The notes below the pieces were generated by a model. It was not told where the DNA came from. It worked only from the letters and a program-made list of their open reading frames with translations, and searched no databases. Of a DNA stretch of 64,000 bases, positions 1-10,729 are shown piece by piece. The DNA lies in contig JBHGNT010000003.1 in assembly GCA_043228905.1 (NCBI GenBank), forward strand, positions 13,330,001 through 13,394,000. The letters are read 5' to 3'. Position numbers and translations under genes: made by a program. This DNA is from Azolla caroliniana. Taxonomy: Eukaryota; Polypodiophyta. Within the stretch, counting starts at the first letter, position 1. Each line of letters starts with the position of its first letter.

Positions 1-840
1 AGCCAATGTCATTACGCGCTGAATATGCTCTTCAAATTCGGGATGGCAAACTGTAAGTCCATCTCGACTCCTCTGGACAGAACTGTCAAGCTTCGCCCCA
101 ATTCCGGCAAGGTTTGCGATTTGACAAGGTTCCGAGAAGTTGTCGGAAGCCTTATCTATTTGACCATCACCCGACCCGATCTCAGTTATCTGGTCGGGGT
201 GATCAGTCAATTCATGGCGCAACCTACCGAGGAGCACCTTCAGTGTGCGCAACACGTACTGCGGTACGTAAGCGGCACTAAGGACCGCGGACTGCTATAT
301 CAGACCGATATAGCCCCGCAGTTGGTCGACTACACTGATGCTGACTAGGCCGGCAATGTCGCTGATCACTGATCCACGTCCGGACATGCATTCTCTCTTG
401 GGAGTGCCGCGATAGCGTGGAGTAGCAAGAAGCAGCCGACAATTGCACTGTCGAGCACCGAAGCCGAGTATAGAGCAGCGGCTGTCGCAACATGCGACGC
501 CATATGGTTGAAGCGGCTACTTAAGGATTTGCAAGTCGAGGTGTCCGATCCAACAACGATCTACTGCGACAACCTCAGCAGCATCCAACTCGCGAAGAAC
601 CCCGTCTTCCACGCACGAACCAAGCACATTCAGGTGCACTACCATTTTGTCCGTGAGCGTGTCCTTTCTGGTGAAGTCAAACTTCAATATGTTCCGACGG
701 ATCGGCAGACCGCCGACATCTTCACCAAGCCTCTTGGTCTGGACAAGTTGAGGCATTTTTTGGGTGCGCTTGGGTTGCGTCACCTCGACGTGCCAAACTT
801 GAGGGGGAGCAACGTCCCAGATGACCACGAAAGGGAGTAG
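1..840 (+). pseudogene. Ty1/copia pol 3' end (RT C-terminus and RNase H), element runs off the window
   Basis: The reading frame from position 25 carries the end of a copia reverse transcriptase (VGSLIYLTITRPDLSYLVGV, then a VSGTKDRGLLY block) and passes into RNase H. The RNase H segment shows ALSSTEAEYRAA, the YCDNLSSIQLAKNP block and ARTKHIQVHYHFVRE, which are standard copia RNase H landmarks. In-frame stops at 346-348 (TAG) and about 370 (TGA) break it, so it is dead. The frame ends at 838-840. Upstream domains lie outside the window. It belongs to the same family as the copia copy at 11680-16380: both have a VSGTKDRGLLY block and a C-terminal RHLD(V/L)P(N/H)LRG motif. Confidence 0.85.
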
Positions 841-1329
841 GAAAGGAGTGGAAAAGACCTCGGATCGGCTGAAGAAGTCGAGAGCGGATCCGCGGAAGAG
901 TCCGAAAGCGGACACAAGGGGAGCAGCCGAAAGAAAGAGCCAAAGCCAACCAGGCATGGGGGAGATGACGCCGTCAAGGGCGAGAAGACCGGAGACGAGT
1001 TGGAGACAGCCAACTCGGATGAGAGCAACTCGGAAGAGAGCTCGGACGAGAGCGAAAACCGATCGGAGGTAGCTGAGTCGGTTCGGATGTTTGATTCAGA
1101 TACACTAAATCAACTGAGGGCCAAGCGGAAAAGAAGGCAGTAGGAGAAGCGCCAACACTGCGACAACAAGGGACCTGTGAAGGGCCATAGGAGTAGACAA
1201 GCCTACCAGAAGGGTCGAAGCGCTCGGAGTCGAACATGCCGAGGAGCGCGAGCGAGGCGTGGAGCTAGGAGAAGCCGGAGCGTAGGTCCGACAGAGTAGG
1301 CGGAACCTCAAGTTGAGCTTGAGGGGGAG
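841..1329 (+). other. copia 3' untranslated region ending in polypurine tract
   Basis: This is non-coding DNA between the pol stop and the 3' LTR. It is purine-rich, with many GAGAGC/GGAAGA runs, and ends in a polypurine tract GAGGGGGAG at 1321-1329, directly next to the LTR start. The copia copy at 15421-16019 has a similarly long purine-rich stretch here, so it is a family trait. The short frames across it are charged and repetitive and I do not regard them as genes. Confidence 0.6.
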
Positions 1330-1754
1330 TGTTGAGAGACAAGCTCAACATTTGTGCATAATACGATGCGTAACTAGTGCATAGACTGGGTGCATAAAAC
1401 CGATACGCAGACCGGTGAGTAGAAAGGCCGTATCGGTGCGTAGACCGAAAGGCCGTTGGAAAGATATTCCTCGTAAGGAATAATTTTGGGAGTAAGTGTC
1501 GAGGCTCATTTATGAGCAGTCAAGTACTCTCAGTACTTGTGTCAGCCCACTGTCAGGGCTTGTATAAAAGTGCTCACTGAGCACATCCTATGTACAGATT
1601 GAGTATTATTTTCGAATTTAAGTTCTTGTGTTACTCTCTCTCTGTCTCTCCCGTGCGTACTGTGCAAACCTAAGCTTTCCATTAAACCTGCGTTTTCTGT
1701 TGTTCGGTTTTCCTATATTGCTTCCGCACGCCATTCTTTTCAAATTTCGGCACA
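1330..1754 (+). repeat. 3' LTR of copia element (LTR family with TGTTGA start)
   Basis: It begins TGTTGAGAGACAAGCTCAACA immediately after the polypurine tract and probably ends near ..CGGCACA at 1754; the right end is approximate because the 5' LTR is outside the window. A TATA box (GTATAAAAG) lies at about 1564-1572. Just upstream are stacked palindromes, GCTCA..TGAGC and AAGTACT..AGTACTT (about 1503-1541). The LTRs at 16020 and 58446 start the same way. Confidence 0.7.
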
Positions 1755-1790
1755 TACCGGAGGATGTGCGGGTTCGGAGGGGGCGAGTGT

Positions 1791-1813
1791 CGTAGTGTAT
1801 TTCATACACTACG
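1791..1813. repeat. short perfect hairpin
   Basis: A 10-bp perfect inverted repeat, CGTAGTGTAT / ATACACTACG, surrounds a 3-base loop. It lies just beyond the copia LTR. It could be the terminus of an unrecognised element; nothing else around it is diagnostic. Confidence 0.6.
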
Positions 1814-1889
1814 TGAAAAACATATAAAGTACCCGATTTAATAAATATGAAGAAAACAAAAAAAGAAGAGAATACATGTTATATGCATA

Positions 1890-1955
1890 GGGCAAGATTG
1901 GAACCTTGTACCTCCATGTTAATAATTTGAAGGCTTACCATTACACTAACACATC
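1890..1955 (-). repeat. tRNA-like sequence (possible SINE head or tRNA relic)
   Basis: Read on the minus strand, the sequence contains a box-A-like TAGTGTAATGGTAAGC and, about 30 bases later, a box-B-like GGTTCCAATC. A CAAG/CTTG stem encloses the T-loop-like segment. The acceptor arms do not pair, so this is not a functional tRNA gene. A tRNA-derived SINE head or an old tRNA relic fits. No poly(A) tail or flanking duplication was recognised. Confidence 0.35.
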
Positions 1956-2029
1956 ATGAGTGTTAAAGAAGTAAGATATCCCACATAGAAAGGTTATTTC
2001 ACACATATTTTCTAGGAAAAAAAGCTTTA

Positions 2030-2460
2030 GTTACAAGAAAAACGCATGATAGAAAAAGCTACACATGCACATTTAGCGTGCATGAACACTATAGTCGATA
2101 AAAACGCATGAGGTTAGAAAAAGCATCATCACTTTTAGAAAAAGCATGTTAGAGAAAGCATATAGTCTATAGATAGAGAAAGCATGGAGTCGATAGTTAG
2201 AGAAAAGCATGGATTGTTAAGACTCTCTCATTACTATATAAGGATGGGGAGCACAATGTAATAAGAGTGTGAAAACTTTGGAAATTGGATATATTTCTAA
2301 GAACACCAATTAATAAATTATATTCGTGGGATTCACGAAATAAACTATACTTGTGGGATTCACGAAACAAACTATAGTCCTGGGATTCACGACGTATTTA
2401 TATCTCTTTCTTATAATCTACTCAGAAGTACATTAGCCTCAAATTCTTCCTCCTCCTAGT
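2030..2460 (+). repeat. unclassified AT-rich repeat, possibly LTR-like, with 27-bp tandem repeats
   Basis: The left half repeats an AGAAAAAGCAT / GTTAGAGAAAGCAT word several times. A TATA-like CTATATAAGG sits at 2234-2243. Between 2321 and 2394 there are three tandem copies, period 27 bp, of a unit containing GTGGGATTCACGAA. The order (repeats, TATA, transcribed-like region) resembles an LTR, but no boundaries, primer-binding site or TSD were found. Confidence 0.35.
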
Positions 2461-2584
2461 CCAAAACCCCGGCGGTTCCCACTCGACTCACGCAACGATC
2501 CGGCGCCGAAAGGCATGACAACGTAATCAAGGCATATACCCTCTACGCACACGAAACATCTAAACATAAGGGTTAATCGTAATA

Positions 2585-2790
2585 CGCAATTGAGGTATTG
2601 ACCTCATATGCATATGACACCAAACGCATATCATTTACATACAAATCAAGGTAATGACCTCATATGCAAACATAAAATATGTTTGTGAACGTAATACGTA
2701 ATTGAGGTATTAACCTCGTATGCATACGACACTAATCACATATTAAATATATGTCAAATGAGGTATTGACCTTGTGCACATATGTAAACG
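2585..2790. repeat. degenerate tandem repeat with internal palindrome
   Basis: The motif GAGGTATTGACCTC, itself palindromic (GAGGT/ACCTC arms), recurs about four times with related flanks (CATATGCATATGACAC) at intervals of roughly 50-60 bp. No coding capacity is visible. The rest of 2460-3018 shows nothing recognisable. Confidence 0.5.
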
Positions 2791-3018
2791 TTTTATATAA
2801 TCAATTAATTACCACTACAACATCATTGAATTAATGAAATTTTTTTTACATATGACCATATACATGATTACAAGGGAGAAGAAAAAATAGAAAAAAAAAA
2901 CAAGAAAGATTACCGAAGTTCCTTTGTTGATCGTTGTCTGGATCAAGGCCGACCGCACATCGATCGATCACTATCAATCAAGAAGACAAAAGACAACAAA
3001 AGGAACATTAGAACATGA

Positions 3019-3360
3019 GCTCTGAAACCAACTATTAGAGATATGATCTAATGTAAGTGTATGATAAGAAGAAAAGAATGATAGATAGATAGGAGAGAGA
3101 GAAAGAAGGGTGTTGATCCACCCAACCACCCCCGAGCGAAGGGATCGAGACGGACTCGAGCCTTGATCGGCGTCCCATACCACCGTCGTAGTGTCGAGTC
3201 GTGCCTGGTGCTGGCGTGCTTGCTACAAGAGTTGACTCACCACAAGAACAGAGTCTCGACGTAGTCAAAAGATGACGAAATGAGGGTAGCTAGGCCTCTT
3301 ATTTATAGCGATACCCAAGGCCCCAAAGCAAGTTCACACTTGGCCTAATGGGTTGTCTCA
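3019..3360 (-). repeat. copia-type LTR with primer-binding-site remnant
   Basis: On the minus strand a TATA box (GCTATAAATAAG, around 3295-3310) lies within a segment whose layout resembles the LTR of the young copia at 30527-35970. At 3019-3030 the minus strand reads TGGTTTCAGAGC, one base from the plant initiator-Met primer-binding site TGGTATCAGAGC, right after a plausible LTR end (..CTCTAATA). I read it as a 5' LTR plus primer-binding site of a copia element whose interior is lost or unrecognisable. The outer end near 3360 is approximate. Confidence 0.5.
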
Positions 3361-3370
3361 ATCCCGAGGA

Positions 3371-4280
3371 TTAAAAGTAATCCTCCCCTTCTTTAGTGCT
3401 TTGATCTTCCCTTTTCTTGAATAGCTTAATTCGCTTCCCTATAATCAACAATTTTAAAGCAGCTCCATCCATTTCAGTTAGGAAATAAGTTGCATTTTTA
3501 TTGACTTGTCTAATGACATATGGTCTGAACCATCTTTTGGCGAACTTACTAGAAGTACTATGTTGGTTATCCAAGTTGCTATCATATACTATGACCTAAT
3601 CACCTTCTTGGAGCTTTCTTGGTCGACGGTGATGGGTTTTATCAAATCTTTCTTTGTTCCGTAGTTGACATTGTTTCATTCTTTCTGTAGCCATTTGAAC
3701 ATCTTCATCCCTTCTTTCTAGCCATCTTATTCTAAGACCAAGCAAATCTTCTTGACTCATTTCATCTACCCATGGCAAGGCAACCCAAGAAAATACTAAT
3801 TGGTCTATTCGCATAATTAGCTTTTGACCTAGTATCAATTCTGATGGCATAAAGCCAGTCACGGAACTGTGAGAAGTGCGGTCAGCCCATACTGCATTCG
3901 GTAACAGATGAGGACAATTAGCCATCTTGCCATCACAAGCTTTCACCAAAGCTTTTACTATAGGGCCATGTCCACACTCAACCTTCCCATTAGCTTCAAG
4001 GCTATATGTCATTGTTAAGGAAAGTCGAATTCCCATTCTTGAAAAAAATTTGTTCAACTTCGTTAGAATCTAGTTCTCCTCTGTCTGCAACAATCTTCCC
4101 AATGCACCCGTACCTACATACACAACTTCAAGAAGGAACATACAAAGAGATGAAGTGGTTTTTTGGTGTAGCGCTCGACCTTCCACTTGATTTGTCAAAT
4201 CTTTTCTTGCCAATACAAGATATCTCATTTGCCAAACCCATACAAGCATCTTACATTATCGACAACCCATTTATAATGTA
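3371..4280 (-). pseudogene. Ty3/gypsy integrase fragment (core and C-terminal GPY/F-like domain)
   Basis: Two minus-strand frames (3596-4057 and 3371-3574) carry the end of a gypsy integrase core (LTMTYSLEANGKVECGHGPI, then LLPNAVWADRTSHSSVTG), a basic ERMKQCQLRNKERFD region, and a C-terminal KRWFRPYVIRQVN..TYFLTEMDG segment. The same domains occur in gypsy-1 at 17343-18488, so this is the same or a sister family. The upstream part of the domain lies beyond the copia insertion, at 9456-9691. A stop separates the two frames, so the copy is dead. Confidence 0.8.
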
Positions 4281-4285
4281 TAGAT

Positions 4286-4845
4286 TGTTAGGATTTCGGT
4301 CCCTCCAGATGGAATATGAGTACCCGGAAATGAAGGCCTGGTGAGAACAGAATGATGAAGGCCCGGTGAGAACCTCTCACCGAATGAAGGGACATATATG
4401 TAAATATGTTTCTGAGAGCCCATTGGGGCTATATTTGTAAATAGTCCTAAAGTCATATTAGTATAAATATGACCTAGGGCAATTTGTGTGTAGTGGTCAT
4501 TTTATCTTGTATAGAGTTATTGGTGTAACTGCGGTACAGAGTGTAGCAGAGGAAAGAGAGAGAGAGAGAGAGAGAGAGAGTCTCTGTTATAACCGCCGCT
4601 AGGCGAAGATTGTGAGCACGAGGTCGTTGCCTTTGTGTTCCCTTGTTGTATTCTCCTTGCATAGTGAGAGTTGGAGTTCGGGGACTCCCGTGGTTTTTCC
4701 CGTTTAGGGTTTTCCACGTTAACATCTTGTGCATTCTCTTCTGTTTGTGTACTTACTTCTATTTCTTATCTTTCTGTGTTTGATTATCATCGAAGTGATC
4801 TAAGTCTCAGTTGTGGCCGAAGATTATTTTGCATAGTTCTTGTCA
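4286..4845 (+). repeat. 5' LTR of copia element (TCATATTAGTATAAATATGA family)
   Basis: It begins TGTTAGGATTTCGGTCCC and ends ..GTTCTTGTCA. It contains the near-palindromic TATA region AGTCATATTAGTATAAATAT at 4451-4470, a (GA)n run at about 4555-4580 and the family's terminal GTTGTGGCCGAAG-like block. The same landmarks occur in the LTRs at 8885, 14289 (-), 58593 (+) and 61281 (-). A primer-binding site follows at 4849-4860, reading TAGTATTAGAGC; it differs from TGGTATCAGAGC by one G-to-A and one C-to-T change. Confidence 0.88.
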
Positions 4846-4875
4846 AACTAGTATTAGAGCGAAACAACACAGAAA

Positions 4876-7800
4876 ATGGAAGATTCATTTGGCAGCATGT
4901 TCAAGCTCACTGGCTCCAACTACTCAATGTGGAAGTCGTAGATGAGGGACATGCTCGTGGTTAAAGATCTTTGGTTGCCGGTTCAGTTCGGGGACAAGAG
5001 ACCGGACAAGATCGATGCCACGATATGGGAGGTGATGCACATCAAAACAACGTTGTACATATGGTGCTTCATCGACATGAGCTTGTACAACAACTTCAAT
5101 GAAGAGAGCAAGGCTCATGAGCTCTGGGAGAAGATCGGCATTATGTTTTAGAACAAAAATGTTGTTAATCAAGTTTCGGTATTTCGGAAACTAGTGAGGC
5201 TCTGGTATCAAGATGGCTCCAGTATGGCGGAGCACATGAATGCCTTCCAGGGGCTGATACACCAGGCAACCTTGTTGGAAGTACCTCTCGTCAATGAGGT
5301 ACTTGCTCTACTCCTGCTCGGTTCCCTCCCGGATAGCTGGGAGACGTTAGTTGTCACTTTGGGCAACACCGGGACGGAAGGAAAACAATTATCCCTAGCA
5401 AGAGTCAAGTCGAGCTTGCTAGATGAGGAGGCGCGTCGGAAAGACAAGGATAGGAGCTCTGACTCCAAAGCGCTCCTTACCGAATCGGAACGCGGAAGAC
5501 AAATGAACCGTAGTCCCCAGAACCGGGAAAAGTCGGGGACACGGTCAAAGTCAAGGGGGAGTCCTACTTGCTTTTATTGCGGCAAGACGGGACACTTCTA
5601 GAAGAACTGTCGGCATTTTCGAAAGAACAAGGAAACCGACAGTACCGATTTGAAGCCGTCACCGGACCGGAACGGTAAAAACCGGAGGGGACTGGACTGG
5701 AAGGGAACGACGGCAATCGCGGCAAGTGAAGAAGAGTTTATGCTCATCACCGAGGAGAGTGAGTTGAAACTTGCCGGCGACGAGACAACGTGGGTTGTCG
5801 ATTCCAGAGCATCATTCCACTTGACCCCAGACCGGAAATGTTTCTCATCCTACACAGCTAGTGAGCACGGCTGTGTCCAGATGGGGAATGAAGGTACATG
5901 TCAAATTATCGGCATAGGAGACGTGTGGTTGACAACACCAACCGGATGCAAGTTGCTGATGAAGGATGTCTGACACGTTCCGGAGGTTCGACTGAACCTA
6001 ATATTAGTCGGTCGGTTAGACGATGAAGGCTACACGGGTAGCATCCGGAACGGAGTCATGAAGTTCAGCAAAATGGCTCGGGCCCGGAAAGTCAACACTC
6101 TGTACCTAATGAATACCCGGTTATGCCGGGAAGAAGAAGTGAACGTTGCATCCGACACTACCGGTGAGCTGTGGCACAAGAGACTGTGTCGCATGAGCAA
6201 GAAGGGGATGAAGAGGCTTGCCAATGACAACCTCATTCCAGTAAAGAACATGCATCTTGAGAGGTGCACCAACTGCCTAGCCGGTAAGCAAAACAGGACC
6301 TCCTTCCGATCAGGGCCAGCGATGAGACGTAATGCACCATTGGAGTTGGTGCATACCGATGTGTGACAAGTGGACACGAAGTCACATGCCGGAGCGCAGT
6401 ACTTCGTGACGTTCATAGATGACCACAGCCGGAAGTTGTGGGCCACACCATTGAAGACGAAGGATCAGGTGTTATCTGTCTTCAAGGATCTCCACGCAAG
6501 AGTGGAAAGAGAAACCGGCCGGAAGCTGAAGGTGGTTTGAGCAGATAACGGAGGAGAATACCGGGGGCAGTTCGAGGAGTATTGCCGCTCGAAGAGAATC
6601 CAGCTCGAATTTACCGTGTCGAAGACGCCGAAACTCAATGGGTTGGCCGAGAGGATGAACCGGACCATAATGGAGAGGGTCCGGAGTATGCTAGCACATG
6701 CAACGTTACCCAAGAAGTTTTGGGCTGAGGCGCTAGCGACAACGACATACGTGATAAACAGATCACCCTCAGTGCCCTTGGACGGAGACATGCTGCAGAG
6801 AGTGTGGACCGGTAAGTAAGTGTCTTACTGGCATCTGAAGGTGTTCGGGTGTCTCGCTTACGTGCATGTTGCAAAGGACCGGGGAGCAAAGTTGGATCCA
6901 AAGTCGCGGCCTTGCATATTCCTCGGATACGGCGATGATGAGTTCGGCTACCGAGTGTGGGATCCGGTCGACAAGAAGTTTTTCCAAAGTTGAGATATTA
7001 TCTTCATGGAGGACAAGACCCTTGCTGATTGGGAGTCGGAGAAGGAGATAATGAACTCCGAGTCAACCGGTAAGAATCGGTTTGATGAGATTCGGACCTA
7101 CCCGGCTAAGCGCCGGTTGACACCCAAAGAATTGGCCGGTTATGGAGATGAAACCGAATCGACCGAAGAAGAACAAGAAGCAGAAACCGGAACCGGCCAA
7201 TACCCCGAATCAGATTTGGATGATGAACAAACAGAGGATCCGGTTGCCGAAAGCCAAGGACGCAGATATCCTCTCAGAGAGAGAAGGGCCCCCCGGAGAT
7301 TTCTGGATTTAGAGCGCGTGTTGCTAACCGATGAGGGGGAGCCGAAAAGCTTCAAAGAAGCAAAGGAGGACACCCACACCCGTAAGTGGTTGAGTGCCAT
7401 GCAGGACGAGATGGATTCCCTACATGAGAACCACACATATGAATTGGTGGAGTTGCCAAAACGAAAGAGGGCACTCCGAAACAAGTGGGTGTACAAGTTG
7501 AAACCGGGACATGCCGGCAACCCCCCGAGGTACAAAGCCAGGATCGTGGTGAAGGGGTTCCAACAGAAGAAGGGAGTGGACTTCGACGAGATATTTGCCC
7601 CGGTAGTAAAGATACCTTCCATACGGACGGTGCTGAGCATAGCGGCAAGCATGAACCTCAAGGTAGAGCAATTAGACGTGAAGACGGCGTTCCTCCACGA
7701 CGACCTCGAAGAGGAGATCTACATGCAACAACCGGAGGGATTTGTGAAGAAAGGGAAGGAGCACTTGGTTTGCCGGTTGAAGAAGAGCCTCTACGGTTTG

Positions 7801-8850
7801 AAGCAGGCTCCCCGGCAATGGTATTGGAAGTTCGACTCCTTCATGACGGATCAAGGATACCACAAGATGCAGACCGATCACTGCGTGTTTGTGAAGAAGT
7901 TTGAAGGTGGAGACTTCTTGATACTCCTCCTGTACGTGGACAACATGTTGATCGTCGGACGAGACCAAGTCAAGATACGGATGCTGAAGAAGGCTCTGAA
8001 CCGAACCTTCTCAATGAAAGACTTGGCTCCGGCAAGACAGATATTGGGGATGCACATTATCCGAGACCAGTCAAAGAAGCAATTGTGGCTGTCATAGGAG
8101 AAATACGTGACAAAGGTGCTTCAACGATTCAACATGTCAGATGCCAAACCGGTCGGATCGACACTCCCGGCAAACTGCAGGTTATCTAGTAAGCAAAGCC
8201 CAAAGATGAAGACAGAGAAGGACGATATGATGAAGATACCATATGCCTCTGCCGTTGGGAGCTTAATGTACGCAATGGTGTGTACCCGACCAGATATCGG
8301 ATACGCAGTCGGAGTGGTAAGCCGGTTTATGAGCAATCCCAACGAGGAGCACTGGAATGCGGTAAAGTGGATACTCCGGTACTTGAAAGGCACCTCAAGT
8401 ATGTGTCTTCAATTCAGATATGTCGGCTAATGTGGATACCAACTGGTCAACATTGGGATATGTTATGACATATGCAAGGGGAGTTGTTTCGTGGCAGTCG
8501 AGGTTGCAGAAGACGGTTGCGTTGTCAACCATGGAGGCGGAGTACATGGCAATAGTGGAAGCCGGCAAGGAAATATATGGATGAAGGACTTCATCGAAGA
8601 GCTAGGGATCTGGCAAGAGGAATATCGGCTCTATTGCAACAGTCAAAATGTCATCCACTTTGCAAAGAACGCAGTGTATCATTCCAGGACGAAGCACATC
8701 CAGCGGAGGTACCACTAGATCCGGGAGCGAGTAGAAGATCGAGAGTTCGTGCTAACAAAGATCCACACGAAGTAGAAGAACGGGTCGGATATGCTGACCA
8801 AGGTGTTGACGCCCAACAAGTTGGACGCATGCCGAAAGCGAATTGGACTA
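4876..8850 (+). pseudogene. copia gag-pol polyprotein relic
   Basis: Starting at ATG 4876, gag runs to a CCHC knuckle (CFYCGKTGHF.KNC, about 5569-5610), followed by protease (VVDSRASFHLTP; the usual DSG is DSR), integrase (HKRLCRMSKKG, CTNCLAGKQ, FVTFIDDHSRKLW, ADNGGEY, NGLAERMNRT) and RT (7006-8097 is an uninterrupted 363-codon stretch with QLDVKTAFLHDDL and SLYGLKQAPRQWY). The RT active site is YVDN instead of YVDD. In-frame stops fall near 4939, 5149, 5599, 5971, 6364, 6538, 6817, 6991 and 8095, all in the same register. Several are readily explained as CGA-to-TGA, CAG-to-TAG or TGG-to-TAG. The RNase H part (8430-8850) is also frameshifted. The copy cannot be autonomous. Confidence 0.92.
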
Positions 8851-8884
8851 ACCTGACATCCCATTCCGGAGTGAACGGGGAGTT

Positions 8885-9450
8885 TGTTAGGATTTCGGTC
8901 CCTCCGAATGGGATATGAGTACCCGGAGATGAAGGCCCGATGAGAACCGGATTATGCAGGCCCGGTGAGAACCTCTCACCGGATGAAGGGACATATATGT
9001 AAATATGTTTCCGAGAGCCCATTGGGGCTATATTTGTAAATATTCCTAAAGTCATATTAGTATAAATATGACCTAGGGCAATCTGTGTGTAGTGGTCATT
9101 TTATCTTGTATAGAGTTATTGGTGTAACTGCGGTACGGAGTTTAGCAGAGGAAAGAGAGAAAGAGAGAGACAGAGACAGAGCGATTCTCTGTTGTAACCG
9201 CCGCCAGACAAAGATTGTGAGCACGAGATCGTTGCCTTTGTGTTCCCTTGCTGTATTCTCCTTGCATAGTGAGAGTTGGAGTTTGGGGACTCCCGTGGTT
9301 TTTCCCGTTTAGGGTTTTCCACGTTAACATCCTTTGCATTCTCTTCTATCTGTGTACTTACTTCTATTTCTTATCTTTCTGTGTTTGATTATCATCGAAG
9401 TGATCTAAGTCTCGGTTGTGGCCGAAGATTATTCCGCATAGTTCCTGTGA
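8885..9450 (+). repeat. 3' LTR of copia element
   Basis: It begins TGTTAGGATTTCGGTCCC after the polypurine tract GAACGGGGAG (8873-8882) and ends ..GTTCCTGTGA. It aligns along its length with the 5' LTR at 4286-4845, with scattered substitutions and a shorter GA microsatellite. The TSD TAGAT follows directly. Confidence 0.9.
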
Positions 9451-9455
9451 TAGAT

Positions 9456-9691
9456 AAAGATAAGTAGCTTGCAACCCATCATGATGCCGAATATTCGAAT
9501 ACATTTGGTGGTTCTCACACGATTGTACATAATCTGCAACATCGTTGTACATTCCAGCCCACAAAAACTTCTCTTTTAATTTCGAGTAGGTGGCCCAAAC
9601 TCCACGATGACCACTGTGATGTCGATCTCGTCGTACAAGAGCAAACGGAAAAGAAAATCGTGAATCTGGGAAGTAAGCATCGGGCTTCTTG
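9456..9691 (-). pseudogene. Ty3/gypsy integrase N-terminal zinc region (continuation of the 3371-4280 fragment)
   Basis: On the minus strand the sequence encodes a HHSGHRGVWATYSKLKEKF-type segment followed by MWAGMYNDVADYVQSCENHQM, the HHCC-like zinc-binding region at the start of gypsy integrase. It parallels GHRGTWATFEKLKEKYWWPR..CESCQ in gypsy-1 (18400-18480). The copia element 4286-9450 separates it from the rest of the integrase. Confidence 0.75.
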
Positions 9692-9924
9692 TCAAAGAAA
9701 GAGGAGAAATGAAAATAGCTTGTATTGATATATCAAGATGATTACAAAGTATTTCTTGTTAATCTTTCTTACAATAATATAGCTTGTCTCTCGTATTACT
9801 ATAGTATTTTTTTAGTCTACTATTCTTCCCCCTTCATAAGATGACTCACCCCCCTTTTATACATGAGGAAGGTTGGTGCATGAGTGTCAAGTGTCACCTA
9901 GCATAAGAGGCACCTACATTAGTG
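9692..9924. other. no recognised feature
   Basis: AT-rich non-coding sequence between the gypsy fragment and the 79-bp tandem repeat. No frame, primer-binding site or clear repeat boundary was seen. Confidence 0.5.
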
Positions 9925-10320
9925 GGTAATAGCTTTAATAGCTAAAATACTTGATAAAAATGTGCTTTGAATAAGTATTTAGCTTAAAAACTAGGTTACC
10001 ATAATAGCTAAAATAGCTAAAATAGTTGATACTGATAATAATAAGTGTGTTGATAATAGGTATTTAGCTTTAAAACTGGGTAATATCTTTAATAGCTAAA
10101 ATAGCTGATAGTGATAATTACAAGTGTGTTGATAATAGGTATTTAGCTTTAAAAGTGGGTAATAGCTTTAATAGCTAAAATAGCTGATAGTGATAATAAC
10201 AAGTGTGTTGATAATAGGTATTTAGCTTTAAAAGTGGGTAATAGCTACAATAGCTACAATAGCTGATGGTGATAATAACAACTGTGTTGATAATAGGTAT
10301 TTAGCTTTAAAATATTTTAC
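9925..10320. repeat. 79-bp tandem repeat, about four to five copies
   Basis: The word GTGTTGATAATAGGTATTTAG begins at 10047, 10126, 10205 and 10284, exactly 79 bp apart. A more diverged copy lies to the left, around 9925-10030. Each unit also contains smaller AATAGCTAAAATAGCT repeats. It is non-coding and looks like a local minisatellite array, perhaps grown inside an older AT-rich transposon. Confidence 0.85.
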
Positions 10321-10729
10321 TCGATATTATGTTTTATTGTAGATTCAACTGGCTATTATCATCCTATGACGAATGATTCTTATCAAGTTATTAGCTATAG
10401 CTTAGCTAAACAACCATTTACAAAGATTTGAATCAATTTGTATAATTTAGTAGAGGTTATTTTCTCATCGTGGCAAAAAAACGTCACGACATCATCGTGG
10501 CTAATTATGGTGTTATCATAACATGGTGTTTATTTATGAACCCTACGGATGTCACGCGCGTAACTAACTTTTCTTTTCCATCATTGTCTTCTTTTTTATT
10601 TTTTTTCATTTATTTTATTTTATTTTATTTTATTTTATTTTATTTTCAATTTTGTACATACGACGTACGTCAATCGTACGGTGTGATCTATCCGCCGACT
10701 CTGAATGTCGTGGCTTTTGCTAACCCCGA
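10321..10729. other. AT-rich spacer with (ATTTT)n microsatellite
   Basis: No gene is visible. A (ATTTT)n run occupies about 10601-10647. The 93-codon frame that crosses it is low complexity (F/I/L/Y-rich, from the microsatellite) and is not credible as a gene. Confidence 0.6.

Larger units (their letters stand above)
4286..9450 (+). mobile_element. complete but inactivated Ty1/copia element inserted in a gypsy integrase
   Basis: The element is bounded by LTRs at 4286-4845 and 8885-9450 and flanked by a perfect 5-bp target duplication TAGAT (4281-4285 and 9451-9455). The gypsy integrase it interrupts resumes on both sides on the minus strand. Internal order is primer-binding site, gag, protease, integrase, RT, RNase H, polypurine tract. 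The LTRs differ by several percent by eye, so the insertion is not recent. The gag-to-RT frame is in one register and broken almost only by in-frame stops. Confidence 0.93.

Noticed and set aside
841-1311. Several 60-90-codon frames in the copia 3' region
   Set aside because: Purine-rich 3' untranslated sequence opens frames on both strands; no motif.
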